Shown one piece after another: positions 36,671-46,286 of a stretch of 64,000 nucleotides of DNA. The stretch comes from Kitasatospora viridis. GTDB taxonomy: Bacteria; Actinomycetota; Actinomycetes; Streptomycetales; Streptomycetaceae. The stretch spans positions 3,743,501 to 3,807,500 of the forward strand of contig NZ_VIWT01000001.1 in the NCBI RefSeq assembly GCF_007829815.1, written 5' to 3'. Numbering within the stretch: the stretch's first letter is position 1; every line of letters starts with the position of its first letter. A program made the translations under genes and the position numbers. Below the pieces are notes generated by a model. That model had not been told where the DNA came from. It did no database searches and saw only the letters and a list, made by a program, of their open reading frames with translations.

Positions 36671-37429
36671 TCAGTGCTCGGGCGCGGACTGCTCCGGGCA
36701 CCCGGCGGCGCAGGGCGCAGGCGGCACCGGCGGGTGCCCGGTCAGCCGGGTGCCGATGGCGCCCGCGGTGGCCAGCACCAGCAGGGCGCAGGCGGTCGGC
36801 ACGGCCAGCGCGCGCAGCCGGCCGGTGGCGCGCAGCAGCCGGGTGGGGCGGGGCCCGGCGGGCGGGCAGCTCCGCTCGGCGGCGCGGTGCAGCAGGCCGC
36901 CGAGCCGCTCGCCGAACTCCGGTGCCGTCGGGTCGGTGCCGACCAGGGCCGGCACCAGCCGGGCCAGCTCGGCCCGGCCGGCCGCCACCCGGGCGGCGGC
37001 GGTCGGGCTGCTGGACTCGCACTCGGCGGCGATCTCCACCGGTTCCAGCCCGAGCGCGTCGTGCAGCAGCACCGCGCGGCGGCGGGGCGCGGAGAGCCGG
37101 CCGAACGCGGCCAGCAGCGCCCGGTCCCGGCCCGCCGGGTCCTCGGGGCCGGGCACCGGTGCCGGCTGCCGACTGCTGGGCCGGTGCGGCCGGGGCAGGT
37201 GCGGGCGCCACGGGGCCAGCGCGTGGTCGAAGGCGCGGGCCCGCAGCCAGGCCGCCGGGTCCGGCTCGGCGGCCACCTGGCGCCAGCGCGGCCAGGCGGC
37301 GGCGAAGGCCCGGCGCACCGAGCGGGCGGCCCGGCGGTGGCTGCCGGTGAGCAGGTAGGCCTGCTGGAGCAGGTCGGGCGCGCAGGCGGCGTGCACGGTG
37401 TCGAAGGCGGGGACGGTCTCCTGGCGCAT
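36671..37429 (-). CDS. ECF-sigma-like protein with C-terminal membrane helix
   Basis: 252 residues from ATG 37429. Residues about 8-70 resemble sigma region 2 (LLQQAYLLTGSHRRAARSVR, AWPRWRQV, PAAWLRARAFD), and about 112-165 resemble region 4 (ALLAAFGRLSAPRRRAVLLH, LGLEPVEIAAECESSSPTAA). After a linker comes a hydrophobic segment LRALAVPTACALLVLATAG (about 203-222) and a short Pro/Cys tail (CAAGC). This looks like a sigma-factor fold tethered to the membrane, which would be unable to act in the usual way unless released. It is divergent from the PerM-like gene. Whether it binds RNA polymerase cannot be judged here. Confidence 0.7.
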   Translation of the reverse strand: MRQETVPAFDTVHAACAPDLLQQAYLLTGSHRRAARSVRRAFAAAWPRWRQVAAEPDPAAWLRARAFDHALAPWRPHLPRPHRPSSRQPAPVPGPEDPAGRDRALLAAFGRLSAPRRRAVLLHDALGLEPVEIAAECESSSPTAAARVAAGRAELARLVPALVGTDPTAPEFGERLGGLLHRAAERSCPPAGPRPTRLLRATGRLRALAVPTACALLVLATAGAIGTRLTGHPPVPPAPCAAGCPEQSAPEH

Positions 37430-37496
37430 AGTCAGATCATCAGAGACACGGCGGGCGGCCCGCTCCTGCACAGGGCAGGACGGGTGACGCTGGACC

Positions 37497-38783
37497 ATGT
37501 CGGGCATGACCCACTACCTGACGGGCCGTCCGTTCGCGCGCCCCGTCGGCGCGCCGGCCACCGCGCCGGCCCTCGCCGGGGCCACCGCGGCCCTGATCGG
37601 ACTCGCCTGCACCGGCGTCCCGGTGCTCGCCTGCTGGCTGGTCTCGGCCCCGCCCGGCGACGGGGTGGGCGACGCCGCCCGGCTGGCCGGCTCGCTCTGG
37701 CTGCTCGCGCACGGCGGACCGCTGGTCCGCTCCGCGGGCGGCGCGCCGCTCACCGTGACCCCGCTCGCGCTCACCGCGCTCTGCGTGCTGCTGCTCGCCC
37801 GGGCCGGGGCCCGCACCGCGGTGCCCGGGGCGCCCGGGCGGGCCGGCGCGCCCTGCGGGGCGCTCTGCGCCGGCTACCTGGCGGTCGCGCTGCCGGTCGC
37901 GCTCGGCTGCCGGGGCGCCGGGGCGCTGCGCTCGCAGCCGCTGCCGGACCTGCTGGCCGTCGCCCTGCTCGGCTGGACCGGCGCCGCGCTCGGCGCCCGC
38001 ACCGGACCGCGCTGGTGGCCCCCCGCCCGCCGGCGGCTGGTCGCCCGACTCGGCCGCTGGCACCGCCCGCTGCCGCCCGGCGTGCTGCTGCCCGCCACCG
38101 GGGCCGGGCTGCTCGCGCTGCTGGCCGGCGGGGCGCTGCTGGTCGGCGCGGCGGGCGTGCTGCGCGGCGACGTGACCGAGGCGGCGGCCCGCGAACTGGC
38201 CGGCGGCAGCCCCCCGGGCGAGCTGGAACTGCTCTTCTGCTGCCTGCTGCTGCTGCCCAACGCGGTGCTCTGGTCGGTCGGCTACGCGCTCGGGCCCGGC
38301 TTCCGGCTGGGCACCGGCACCCTGGTCGCGCCGGGGCAGGTGCACCTGGGGGCGGTGCCGGACTTCCCGCTGCTGGCACTGGTCCCGGACCGCGGCTCGG
38401 CCTGGCAGTTCCTGGTGGTGGCGGGGCCGCTGCTGGCGGCCGGCACGGTCGCGGTGCTGCTGGGCCACGCGGCGGCGGGCCCGGCCGACGACCAGCCGTG
38501 GAGCGCCACCGCCACCGGGCTCACCGCGGCGGCGGTGGCCGCCCTGCTCGCCGCGGTGGTCGCCCTGCTCGGCTGGCTGTCCGGCGGCGCGGTCGGGACC
38601 GGCCGGATGACCGAGCTCGGGCCGACCGGGCTCTGCGGGCCGGCCGCGGGCGGCTGGTTCCTGCTGCTGGTGCTCCCGGTCTCGCTGGCGCTGCGCCGGC
38701 ACCTGCTGCGCGGTCGGCCGCCGACCCCGGCGGAGCAGCCGACGCAACAGCCGGCCGAAGCTGACGGCGGGTCGGACGGATGA
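37497..38783 (+). CDS. DUF6350 / PerM-like polytopic membrane protein
   Basis: 428 residues from ATG 37497 (ATG 37506 also possible). It has about ten hydrophobic segments, conserved features including GSLWLLAHGGPL, LTALCVLLLARAG, NAVLWSVGYALGPGF and LGAVPDFPLLALVP, and a charged tail. Mycobacterial PerM supports cell division under stress; the Streptomyces relatives carry the same annotation but lack direct study as far as I know. It sits in the purN-upstream position, in agreement with the conserved order. A 7-bp inverted repeat (38761-38767/38785-38791) overlaps its end and the convergent gene's end. Confidence 0.85.
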   Translation: MSGMTHYLTGRPFARPVGAPATAPALAGATAALIGLACTGVPVLACWLVSAPPGDGVGDAARLAGSLWLLAHGGPLVRSAGGAPLTVTPLALTALCVLLLARAGARTAVPGAPGRAGAPCGALCAGYLAVALPVALGCRGAGALRSQPLPDLLAVALLGWTGAALGARTGPRWWPPARRRLVARLGRWHRPLPPGVLLPATGAGLLALLAGGALLVGAAGVLRGDVTEAAARELAGGSPPGELELLFCCLLLLPNAVLWSVGYALGPGFRLGTGTLVAPGQVHLGAVPDFPLLALVPDRGSAWQFLVVAGPLLAAGTVAVLLGHAAAGPADDQPWSATATGLTAAAVAALLAAVVALLGWLSGGAVGTGRMTELGPTGLCGPAAGGWFLLLVLPVSLALRRHLLRGRPPTPAEQPTQQPAEADGGSDG

Positions 38784-38787
38784 ACCG

Positions 38788-39501
38788 TCAGTTCTGCGGG
38801 TTGGTCGCGCTCACCAGCCAGGCCGGGGCGAGGGTGTTGCAGCTCTGCGAGGCCTGCGTGGTCAGGGCGTCGTTGATGCAGGTGTAGTAGTTCTTGTACG
38901 CGAGCTGGATGCCGAAGGAGCCGATCACCAGGGCGAGCGCGACGCCGCCGGTGATCAGGCCGCCGAGCGCGGCGGGCACCTGCGGGCGGCTGCGCTGGGC
39001 GTAGGGCCAGGGGGCGGGGGCCGCGGGCGGGGCGCCGTTCCCGGCGGCGGGCGGCTGCTCGGCCGCGGGCTGCTCGGCGGCCGGCTTGGCGCGCAGCGCG
39101 CTGATCGCCCAGTAGACGGCGAGCGCGCCGAACAGCAGGGCGAGCTCCTGCAGGCTGTAGTAGCCGGTGAACATGGCGGCGAAGCCGCTGGCCAGCGCGT
39201 AGCGGGAGCGCCGGTGCGAGGGGTCGGTCGGGTCGAAGGACGGCGGCGGGGGGCCCTGCGGGGTGGGCCAGCCGGGCCCGCCGCCGCCCTGCCAGTTGGG
39301 GCTCCACGGGTGCGGCGGCGGCACCGGCGGGCGGCCGCCGCCGGTCTCGCCGTCCGTGCCCTGGGCCCCGCCGTCCTGGTCGCCGCCGTTCTCCTGGCCG
39401 ACCGGCTGCTGCGGCAGCCGCGGGCGCCACGGCTGCTCCGGGGCGTCCTGCGGCGGCGGCGCGAAGGGGTTGCGCTCGTCGCTGCTGTTTCCGCTGCTCA
39501 T
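38788..39501 (-). CDS. Proline-rich small membrane protein, unknown
   Basis: 237 residues from ATG 39501, with GAGGA upstream; an ATG at 39519 is less likely. The first 95 residues are Pro/Gly/Gln-rich and charged. Hydrophobic segments follow at about 105-120 (YALASGFAAMFTGYYSL), 120-140 and 185-205, and then a short extracytoplasmic C-terminus with two cysteines (CINDALTTQASQSC). I recognise no named family beyond a conserved actinobacterial membrane protein next to purN. It is convergent with the PerM-like gene, with four bases between stops. Confidence 0.75.
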   Translation of the reverse strand: MSSGNSSDERNPFAPPPQDAPEQPWRPRLPQQPVGQENGGDQDGGAQGTDGETGGGRPPVPPPHPWSPNWQGGGGPGWPTPQGPPPPSFDPTDPSHRRSRYALASGFAAMFTGYYSLQELALLFGALAVYWAISALRAKPAAEQPAAEQPPAAGNGAPPAAPAPWPYAQRSRPQVPAALGGLITGGVALALVIGSFGIQLAYKNYYTCINDALTTQASQSCNTLAPAWLVSATNPQN

Positions 39502-39842
39502 GTCGGTCGGGGTCCTCATCGTCGTGGGGCGGCCGTGCCGGGTCGGCGGCGCCCGCGCGCGGGTGCCGCGACCCATGATCCCGCAGGCCGCCCGGCGAGC
39601 GCGGTCGGCCTGCCGTTAAGAAGCCGGGCGGACGCCGCACACCGCCCGCTCACGATCTACGCGCGGAGAGCGGAATCCCAGGTACAGCCCCCGTTCAGCC
39701 AGCCGTTATCGTGGTGACGGTCGGCAGCTCCCACGGGTTCCCGGAGCCCGCACCGCCGACCCGTCGCCTGTCCGTAGTGGCCCCACCACCAGGTGGATGT
39801 ACCAGCGGGCGGGCACCCCGAACGTACGGAGACCCGCAGCCC

Positions 39843-40505
39843 GTGGCCGCCGCTTCCTCGCTCGCCTTCCCCCCGCCGCCGGCGGGCCGACCCGCCCGCC
39901 TGGTGGTGCTGGTGTCCGGCTCCGGCACCAACCTGCAGGCCCTGCTCGACGCCGCCGCCGACCCCGCCTACGGCGTGCGGATCGTCGCGGTCGGCGCCGA
40001 CCGCGACGGCATCGCCGGCCTGGAGCGGGCCGAGCGGGCCGGCGTGCCGACCTTCGTCGAGCGGGTGAAGGACCACCCGGACCGGGCCGCCTGGGACGCC
40101 GCGCTGACCGCGGCCACCGCCGCCGCGGAGCCCGACCTGGTGGTCTCGGCCGGCTTCATGAAGATCCTCGGCCCCGCCTTCCTGGGGGCGTTCGCGGGCC
40201 GGATCGTCAACACCCACCCCGCCCTGCTGCCCGCCTTCCCCGGCGCCCACGGCGTCACCGACGCGCTCGCGTACGGGGTCAAGGTCACCGGCTGCACCGT
40301 CCACCTGGTGGATGCCGGGGTGGACACCGGGCCGATCATCGCGCAGGGCGTCGTCGAGGTGCTCGACGCCGACCACGCCGATGGCGGCGAAGCGCTGCAC
40401 GAGCGCATCAAGACCGTCGAGCGCCAGCTGCTCGTCGAGGTCGTGGGCCGGCTGGCCCGCCACGGCCACCGCATCGAAGACCGAAAGGTATGGATCCCCG
40501 CATGA
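39843..40505 (+). CDS. purN: Phosphoribosylglycinamide formyltransferase
   Basis: 220 residues from GTG 39843; the open frame extends upstream but has no better start. It transfers a formyl group from 10-formyl-THF to GAR in purine synthesis. [16 protein letters not shown] binds phosphate, [13 protein letters not shown] precedes [15 protein letters not shown] with the catalytic Asn-His, and the [11 protein letters not shown] segment provides the catalytic Asp. Its stop overlaps the purH start (ATGA), so the two purine genes are coupled. Confidence 0.97.
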   Translation: MAAASSLAFPPPPAGRPARLVVLVSGSGTNLQALLDAAADPAYGVRIVAVGADRDGIAGLERAERAGVPTFVERVKDHPDRAAWDAALTAATAAAEPDLVVSAGFMKILGPAFLGAFAGRIVNTHPALLPAFPGAHGVTDALAYGVKVTGCTVHLVDAGVDTGPIIAQGVVEVLDADHADGGEALHERIKTVERQLLVEVVGRLARHGHRIEDRKVWIPA

Positions 40506-42085
40506 GCGCGGCACCCAACGCCACCCCTCCCGTCTCAGAGAACGTCCGCCCGATCCGTCGCGCGCTGATCAGCGTCTACGACAAGACGGGCCTGGAGGAG
40601 CTGGCCCAGGGCCTGCACGCCGCCGGGGTCGCGATCGTCTCCACCGGCTCGACCGCCGGCCGGATCGCCGCCGCCGGCGTGCCGGTGACCGAGGTCTCCG
40701 AGCTGACCGGCTTCCCCGAGTGCCTGGACGGCCGGGTCAAGACCCTGCACCCGCGGGTGCACGCCGGCGTGCTGGCCGACCTGCGGCTGGAGTCGCACCG
40801 GGCGCAGCTGGCCGAGCTGGGCGTCGAGCCCTTCGACCTGGTGGTGGTGAACCTCTACCCGTTCACCGCGACCGTCGCCTCCGGCGCCACCCCCGACGAG
40901 TGCGTGGAGCAGATCGACATCGGCGGCCCGTCGATGGTCCGCGCGGCCGCCAAGAACCACCCCTCGGTCGCCGTGGTGGTGGACCCGGCCCGCTACGCCG
41001 ACGTGCTCAAGGCCGCGAACGAGGGCGGCTTCGACCTGCTCACCCGCAAGCGGCTGGCCGCGACGGCCTTCGCCCACACCGCCGCCTACGACGTCGCGGT
41101 TGCGCAGTGGTTCGAGACCTCCGGCTACACCGAGAGCGAGGAGGCCTTCCCGTCCTTCCTCGGCGCCACCTGGGAGCGCTCGAACGTGCTCCGCTACGGT
41201 GAGAACCCGCACCAGCAGGCCGCGCTCTACACCGACGGCACTGGTGGCCTGGCCTCCGCCGAGCAGCTGCACGGCAAGGAGATGTCCTACAACAACTTCG
41301 TGGACACCGACGCCGCCCGCCGCGCCGCCTACGACCACGCGGCCCCGGCGGTGGCGATCATCAAGCACGCCAACCCGTGCGGCATCGCGGTCGGCGCGGA
41401 CGTCGCCGAGGCGCACCGCAAGGCGCACGCCTGCGACCCGCTGTCGGCCTTCGGCGGCGTGATCGCGGTCAACCGCCCGGTCACCGTCGAGCTGGCCGAG
41501 CAGATCGCCCCGATCTTCACCGAGGTCGTGGTGGCGCCGGACTTCGAGGACGGCGCGGTCGAGGTGCTGGCCCGCAAGAAGAACATCCGGGTGCTGCGCG
41601 CGCCCGGCGCGCCGTGCGAGCGGCTGGAGGCCCGCCGGATCAGCGGCGGCCTGCTGCTGCAGCAGGTGGACCGGGTGGACGCCGCCGGCGACGACCCGTC
41701 GACCTGGACCCTGGCCACCGGTGACGCGCTCTCCGAGGCCGAGCTGGCCGACCTGGCGTTCGCCTGGACCGCCTGCCGGGCCGTCAAGTCGAACGCGATC
41801 CTGCTGGCCAAGGACGGCGCCTCGGTGGGCGTCGGCATGGGCCAGGTGAACCGGGTGGACTCGGCCAAGCTGGCGGTGGCCCGGGCGGGCGAGCGGGCGC
41901 AGGGCTCGTTCGCGGCCTCGGACGCCTTCTTCCCGTTCGCCGACGGCCTGCAGATCCTGCTGGACGCGGGCGTGCGCGCGGTGGTCCAGCCGGGCGGCTC
42001 GGTCCGTGACGAGGAGGTCGTGGCGGCGGCCGCGGCGGCCGGGGTGACCATGTACTTCACCGGGACCCGGCACTTCTTCCACTGA
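40502..42085 (+). CDS. purH: Bifunctional AICAR formyltransferase / IMP cyclohydrolase
   Basis: 527 residues from ATG 40502. It catalyses the last two steps of IMP synthesis. The N-terminal MGS-like cyclohydrolase domain has [38 protein letters not shown] and NLYPF. The formyltransferase domain has [13 protein letters not shown], the catalytic pair in IKHANPCG, and ends with [10 protein letters not shown]. Normal length, no anomalies. A 24-bp perfect hairpin closes the operon. Together with guaA it supplies both ends of guanine nucleotide synthesis in this window. Confidence 0.98.
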   Translation: MSAAPNATPPVSENVRPIRRALISVYDKTGLEELAQGLHAAGVAIVSTGSTAGRIAAAGVPVTEVSELTGFPECLDGRVKTLHPRVHAGVLADLRLESHRAQLAELGVEPFDLVVVNLYPFTATVASGATPDECVEQIDIGGPSMVRAAAKNHPSVAVVVDPARYADVLKAANEGGFDLLTRKRLAATAFAHTAAYDVAVAQWFETSGYTESEEAFPSFLGATWERSNVLRYGENPHQQAALYTDGTGGLASAEQLHGKEMSYNNFVDTDAARRAAYDHAAPAVAIIKHANPCGIAVGADVAEAHRKAHACDPLSAFGGVIAVNRPVTVELAEQIAPIFTEVVVAPDFEDGAVEVLARKKNIRVLRAPGAPCERLEARRISGGLLLQQVDRVDAAGDDPSTWTLATGDALSEAELADLAFAWTACRAVKSNAILLAKDGASVGVGMGQVNRVDSAKLAVARAGERAQGSFAASDAFFPFADGLQILLDAGVRAVVQPGGSVRDEEVVAAAAAAGVTMYFTGTRHFFH

Positions 42086-42106
42086 TCGCGCCGACCGGCG
42101 CGGTGT

Positions 42107-42159
42107 GAACGCCTGACGGGCCGTGGGATCCTCGCGATCCCACGGCCCGTCAGGCGTTC
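42107..42159. terminator. 24-bp perfect bidirectional terminator
   Basis: 42107-42130 pairs perfectly with 42136-42159 around loop CTCGC. It lies between convergent purH and the RDD gene, and is the longest perfect stem I found. Confidence 0.92.
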
Positions 42160-42175
42160 GGCTGCCGAGGAAACG

Positions 42176-42613
42176 TCACTGCACGCGGATGACCACGCTG
42201 CTGACGATCTTGTCGGCGAAGGTCTGCCGCTTCGCGTCCCACAGCGGCCAGAGGTAGCCCACGTAGCAGGGAATGCCGTCCACGACGTGCGCGAGCCGGC
42301 GGGCGATGCCGAGGCCGGCGCCGAGCAGGGCGCCGTCCGCGAGCCGGACGGTCCGCAGGCCGACCACCCGCTTGCCGGGCGTCTGGCCGGTGGTGCCCTC
42401 CAGGTAGCCGAACCCGACGACCCCGGCCAGCAGGATGAGGAAGCCGAGCGCCGCGGCGATGGCGTAGTAGGCGATGGCGAACGGGACGGCGATGATCAGG
42501 CCGTCGATCAGGGCGGAGCCGACGCGCAGCGGCCAGTCGGCCAGGGCCGGTGCCTGCGGCTGCGGGGAGTTGGCGCGGGTGGGGTCGGGGTACTGCTCGT
42601 ACGGATTGCTCAT
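42176..42613 (-). CDS. RDD-family membrane protein (short)
   Basis: 145 residues from ATG 42613. A Pro/Gln-rich start (SNPYEQYPDPTRANSPQP) precedes the RDD domain: LRVGSALIDGLIIAVPF with the Arg and Asp that name the family, two helices, TTGQTPGKRVVGLRTVR, and a third helix near HVVDGIPCYVGYLWPLWD. RDD proteins are of uncertain function; some are proposed as ion antiporters or associated transport components. It is a paralogue of the next gene (shared YLWPLWD and FADK endings), about 100 bases apart on the same strand. Confidence 0.9.
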   Translation of the reverse strand: MSNPYEQYPDPTRANSPQPQAPALADWPLRVGSALIDGLIIAVPFAIAYYAIAAALGFLILLAGVVGFGYLEGTTGQTPGKRVVGLRTVRLADGALLGAGLGIARRLAHVVDGIPCYVGYLWPLWDAKRQTFADKIVSSVVIRVQ

Positions 42614-42709
42614 GGCATTCCCCTCGGGGCTGGGCGGTGGTGCGGAGGGTGGTGCGCCCGGGGCCCGCGCGTACGGGCCCCGGGAGAGCGGGGCGGGGCG
42701 GAGCCGGCG

Positions 42710-43402
42710 TCAGCCGCGGATCACCAGCGAGCTGGTCACCTTGTCGGCGAAGCACTGGCCCTTGTCGTCCCAGAGCGGCCACAGGTAGCCGAGGCCGCAG
42801 AGCATGCTGTCCAGGAAGTGCGCGAGCTTGCGGACGAAGGCCATGCCGAAGCCCAGCGGGCGGCCGTCGAGCTCGCGGACCAGGCGGATGCCCACCGCCT
42901 TCTTGCCGACCGTCTGGCCGGTGCTGCCCTCACGGGCGACCTGCCAGAGCAGCAGGCCGATGCCGAGCGCGATGCCGAACAGGATGATCACCAGGCCGAG
43001 GCCGGTCTGGCCGCCCGAGCTGGTCACCTGCGGCACGCAGTTCAGGGTGTTCGGGTCGTTCGGGTCGTACGGCGGGCAGGTGGTGGTGTGGATCGAGGTC
43101 GCCAGCATGGCGCCGCCCACCACGTAGGCGATGATCACCGGCAGGCCCATGATCAGGCCGTCGATGAAGTAGGCGCCGACCCGGGAGCCCCAGCTGGCCA
43201 GCACCGGCGCCGGCACCGGGGCGTACCCGTACTGCGGCGGGGCCGGCGGGGCCTGGTAGCCGCCGTAGGGCGGCATGGCCTGCTGCTGCGGGTAGCCGTA
43301 GGTCGGCGGCTGTGCGTACGGGCTCTGCTGCGGCGGGACGCCGTAGGGGGCCTGCTGCTGCGGCTGGCCGTACGGGTTGTTGGGGTCGGGCGGGTAGGAC
43401 AC
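42710..43402 (-). CDS. RDD-family membrane protein (long, Tyr/Pro/Gln-rich N-terminus)
   Basis: 230 residues starting at GTG 43402. The first 70 residues are a Pro/Gln/Tyr-rich low-complexity region with repeated NPYGQPQQ- and QSPYAQPP-like units. The RDD domain begins at WGSRVGAYFIDGLIMGLPV and includes a larger extracytoplasmic loop with two cysteines (TTTCPPYDPNDPNTLNCVPQ), then GSTGQTVGKKAVGIRLVREL and LDSMLCGLGYLWPLWDDKGQ. It resembles the shorter neighbour in the C-terminal half. The disulfide-capable loop is a difference worth noting. Function is not known. Confidence 0.9.
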   Translation of the reverse strand: MSYPPDPNNPYGQPQQQAPYGVPPQQSPYAQPPTYGYPQQQAMPPYGGYQAPPAPPQYGYAPVPAPVLASWGSRVGAYFIDGLIMGLPVIIAYVVGGAMLATSIHTTTCPPYDPNDPNTLNCVPQVTSSGGQTGLGLVIILFGIALGIGLLLWQVAREGSTGQTVGKKAVGIRLVRELDGRPLGFGMAFVRKLAHFLDSMLCGLGYLWPLWDDKGQCFADKVTSSLVIRG

Positions 43403-43476
43403 TTCGAGCCTCCGGGCGGACGTGCACGTCAGGTGTTGCGGGGACTTTTGGGCAGGACGGTGAGACTAGTGGAGCG

Positions 43477-43887
43477 TCAGGACAGGTGGACACCGAGGCG
43501 GTTGAGCTGCCAGACCCAGGCGGTGGCCAGGGCGGCGGCGATCACCGCGGTGCGCCGACGCGCCGTCAGCCGCCACCAGCGCTCGCCGGTGCCGAGCGGC
43601 GCGGTGAGCAGGCCGAGCACCGCCAGGACGGTGACCGGATTGGCCGTCAGGGCGGCCAGCCAGTGGCCGTGGCCGGCCTCGATGAAGACCGTGGTGCTGC
43701 CGCAGGCCGGGCACGGGATCCCGGTGAGGCGGCGCAGCGGGCAGAGCACCCCGGGGTCGTGCGCGTCGTGCAGGACGGCGACCCCGGCCGCCGCGCCGGC
43801 CGCCAGCAGCAGGCGCAGCGCGGTCCGCGACAGCCGGACCCCCAGCGGGCCCGGGGCCGGCCGGGCGGCCCGGACGGGGGCGGTCAC
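43477..43887 (-). CDS. DUF2752 membrane protein
   Basis: 136 residues from GTG 43887, overlapping the TGA of the upstream gene (GTGA). The family motif CPLRRLTGIPCPACGST is complete, with three cysteines in a zinc-ribbon-like arrangement between helices. Helices lie at about 22-42, 75-95 and 108-128. DUF2752 is widespread and its role is unknown. It is translationally coupled to the DUF4190-like protein. Confidence 0.88.
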   Translation of the reverse strand: MTAPVRAARPAPGPLGVRLSRTALRLLLAAGAAAGVAVLHDAHDPGVLCPLRRLTGIPCPACGSTTVFIEAGHGHWLAALTANPVTVLAVLGLLTAPLGTGERWWRLTARRRTAVIAAALATAWVWQLNRLGVHLS

Positions 43888-44363
43888 AGGCGGTTCTTGT
43901 AGGCGAGGGCGTAGAAGACGGACAGCCCGATCAGCACCAGCACCCCGACCGAGTTGAGCACCAGCCCGCCGATCGCCGCGCCCCGGCCCACCCCGGTGCT
44001 CCTGGCCCGGCCGAGCCCGACCACGCCGAGGCCGAGGCCGACCATGCTGAGCAGCAGGGCGGGGAAGAAGCACATGCCGGCCAGCGCGACCGCGCCGAGC
44101 GCGACCGAGGCGACGGCCGGGTTGTTCTGCTGGGCCGGCGCGGGCGCGCCCGGGTAGGGCGGCGGCACGGGCACGGGGTAGGGCGGCGGGGTCTGGTAGC
44201 CGGGCTGGACCGGGTAGGGCGGCGGGGTCTGGTAGGGGCCCTGGGGCGGGTGGGCGTAGCCGGGCTGCTGGGCGCCGTACGGTCCCGGCGCCTGGTTCGG
44301 CCCGTATCCGGGCGGCGGCTGCTGGCCGTACGGCCCAGGCTGCTGCTGGTACGGATTGCTCAC
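43884..44363 (-). CDS. DUF4190-like two-helix membrane protein with Pro/Tyr-rich N-terminus
   Basis: I choose GTG 44363 (159 residues), five bases after GGGGGAAG; the frame can begin two codons earlier. The N-terminal 75 residues are made of Gly/Pro/Gln/Tyr repeats (QTPPPYP and similar). Then NNPAVASVALGAVAL leads into two helices (about 80-108 and 125-152) with the family signature LGVVGLGRARSTGVGRGAAI. The architecture matches its RDD neighbours (NPY-type low-complexity cytoplasmic tail plus helices), so the four proteins may be sorted together. Function unknown. Confidence 0.85.
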   Translation of the reverse strand: MSNPYQQQPGPYGQQPPPGYGPNQAPGPYGAQQPGYAHPPQGPYQTPPPYPVQPGYQTPPPYPVPVPPPYPGAPAPAQQNNPAVASVALGAVALAGMCFFPALLLSMVGLGLGVVGLGRARSTGVGRGAAIGGLVLNSVGVLVLIGLSVFYALAYKNRL

Positions 44364-44549
44364 GACCACTTCCCCCTGACTGGTGCTCGCGCCTATGGTC
44401 GGTGCCGCCGACTCGCGGTGTCCAGCGCATTGGCGCGGTCCGCACGCAACTGTGGCGGAACCGCAATCGGATCCACACGTTCCGTTAAGGCCTGCTGGTG
44501 CTACGCGCGTGGATCATGGGCGGCGCCGCCTTTCCGGAAGGATGGGACC

Positions 44550-45014
44550 ATGGGGCGTCCGGACTCCCGCCGGTCAGCCGAGCGCAGCAGGGAACAGCAG
44601 ATGAGCGCGGTACGCACGAACCGGTCCGCCCGCCGACGGACCGTCAGGAGCAGCGGCACGCTGCCGCCCGAGGGCTCCGGCGCGGCGATGGACCGCGACC
44701 ACGCGCTGCCGGTGCGGCAGTGGCCGATAACGCTGGTGTTCGTCGTCGTCGGCCTCGGACTGGTCGTCACCTGGGCGGTGGACTTCCGGTACGGGCTGCT
44801 GGTGCTCGGCGCCGGCTTCGGGATCGGCGCGCTGCTGCGGCTGCTGGTGCCGGAGGTCGGCCTGCTCGCGGTGCGCAGCCGCTTCACCGACGTCCTGGTG
44901 CTGCTCTTCTTCGGCACGGCGATCGTGCTGCTCGCCCTGGTGGCGCCGCAGAACCCGTGGCTGCACCTGCCCGCGCTGGAGAACATCGGCAAGTACGTCG
45001 GCCGCCAGCACTGA
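44550..45014 (+). CDS. DUF3017 membrane protein
   Basis: From ATG 44550, eight bases after GGAAGGA, it has 154 residues; ATG 44601 (137 residues, with AGGGAAC) is an alternative. A basic N-terminal region is followed by LPVRQWPITLVFVVVGLGL and three helices (about 72-90, 95-115, 123-142). In Streptomyces, as I recall, DUF3017 directly follows folD and precedes mdh. Here mdh is downstream as expected but folD is not upstream. No function is known. Confidence 0.8.
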   Translation: MGRPDSRRSAERSREQQMSAVRTNRSARRRTVRSSGTLPPEGSGAAMDRDHALPVRQWPITLVFVVVGLGLVVTWAVDFRYGLLVLGAGFGIGALLRLLVPEVGLLAVRSRFTDVLVLLFFGTAIVLLALVAPQNPWLHLPALENIGKYVGRQH

Positions 45015-45107
45015 CGCCGCCGGCGCCCGGAACGGGGGTCCCGCGGCCCCGCCGCCGGCTGTGACGCACCAGCCACGGCGCCGCGCGGCTCCACGGGCCG
45101 CCCTTGC

Positions 45108-46201
<1,094 letters not shown>

Positions 46202-46215
46202 GCCCGAGCGGCCGC

Positions 46216-46256
46216 CCGGTGGCCCGGCCGCCCCTGCGGGGGCGCCGGGCCACCGG
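46216..46256 (+). terminator. Terminator after mdh
   Basis: A 13-bp stem (46216-46228 with 46244-46256) continues past a one-base bulge for another five pairs. Confidence 0.85.
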
Positions 46257-46286
46257 CGTTGCACGACCCGCCTACACTGGCCGACC

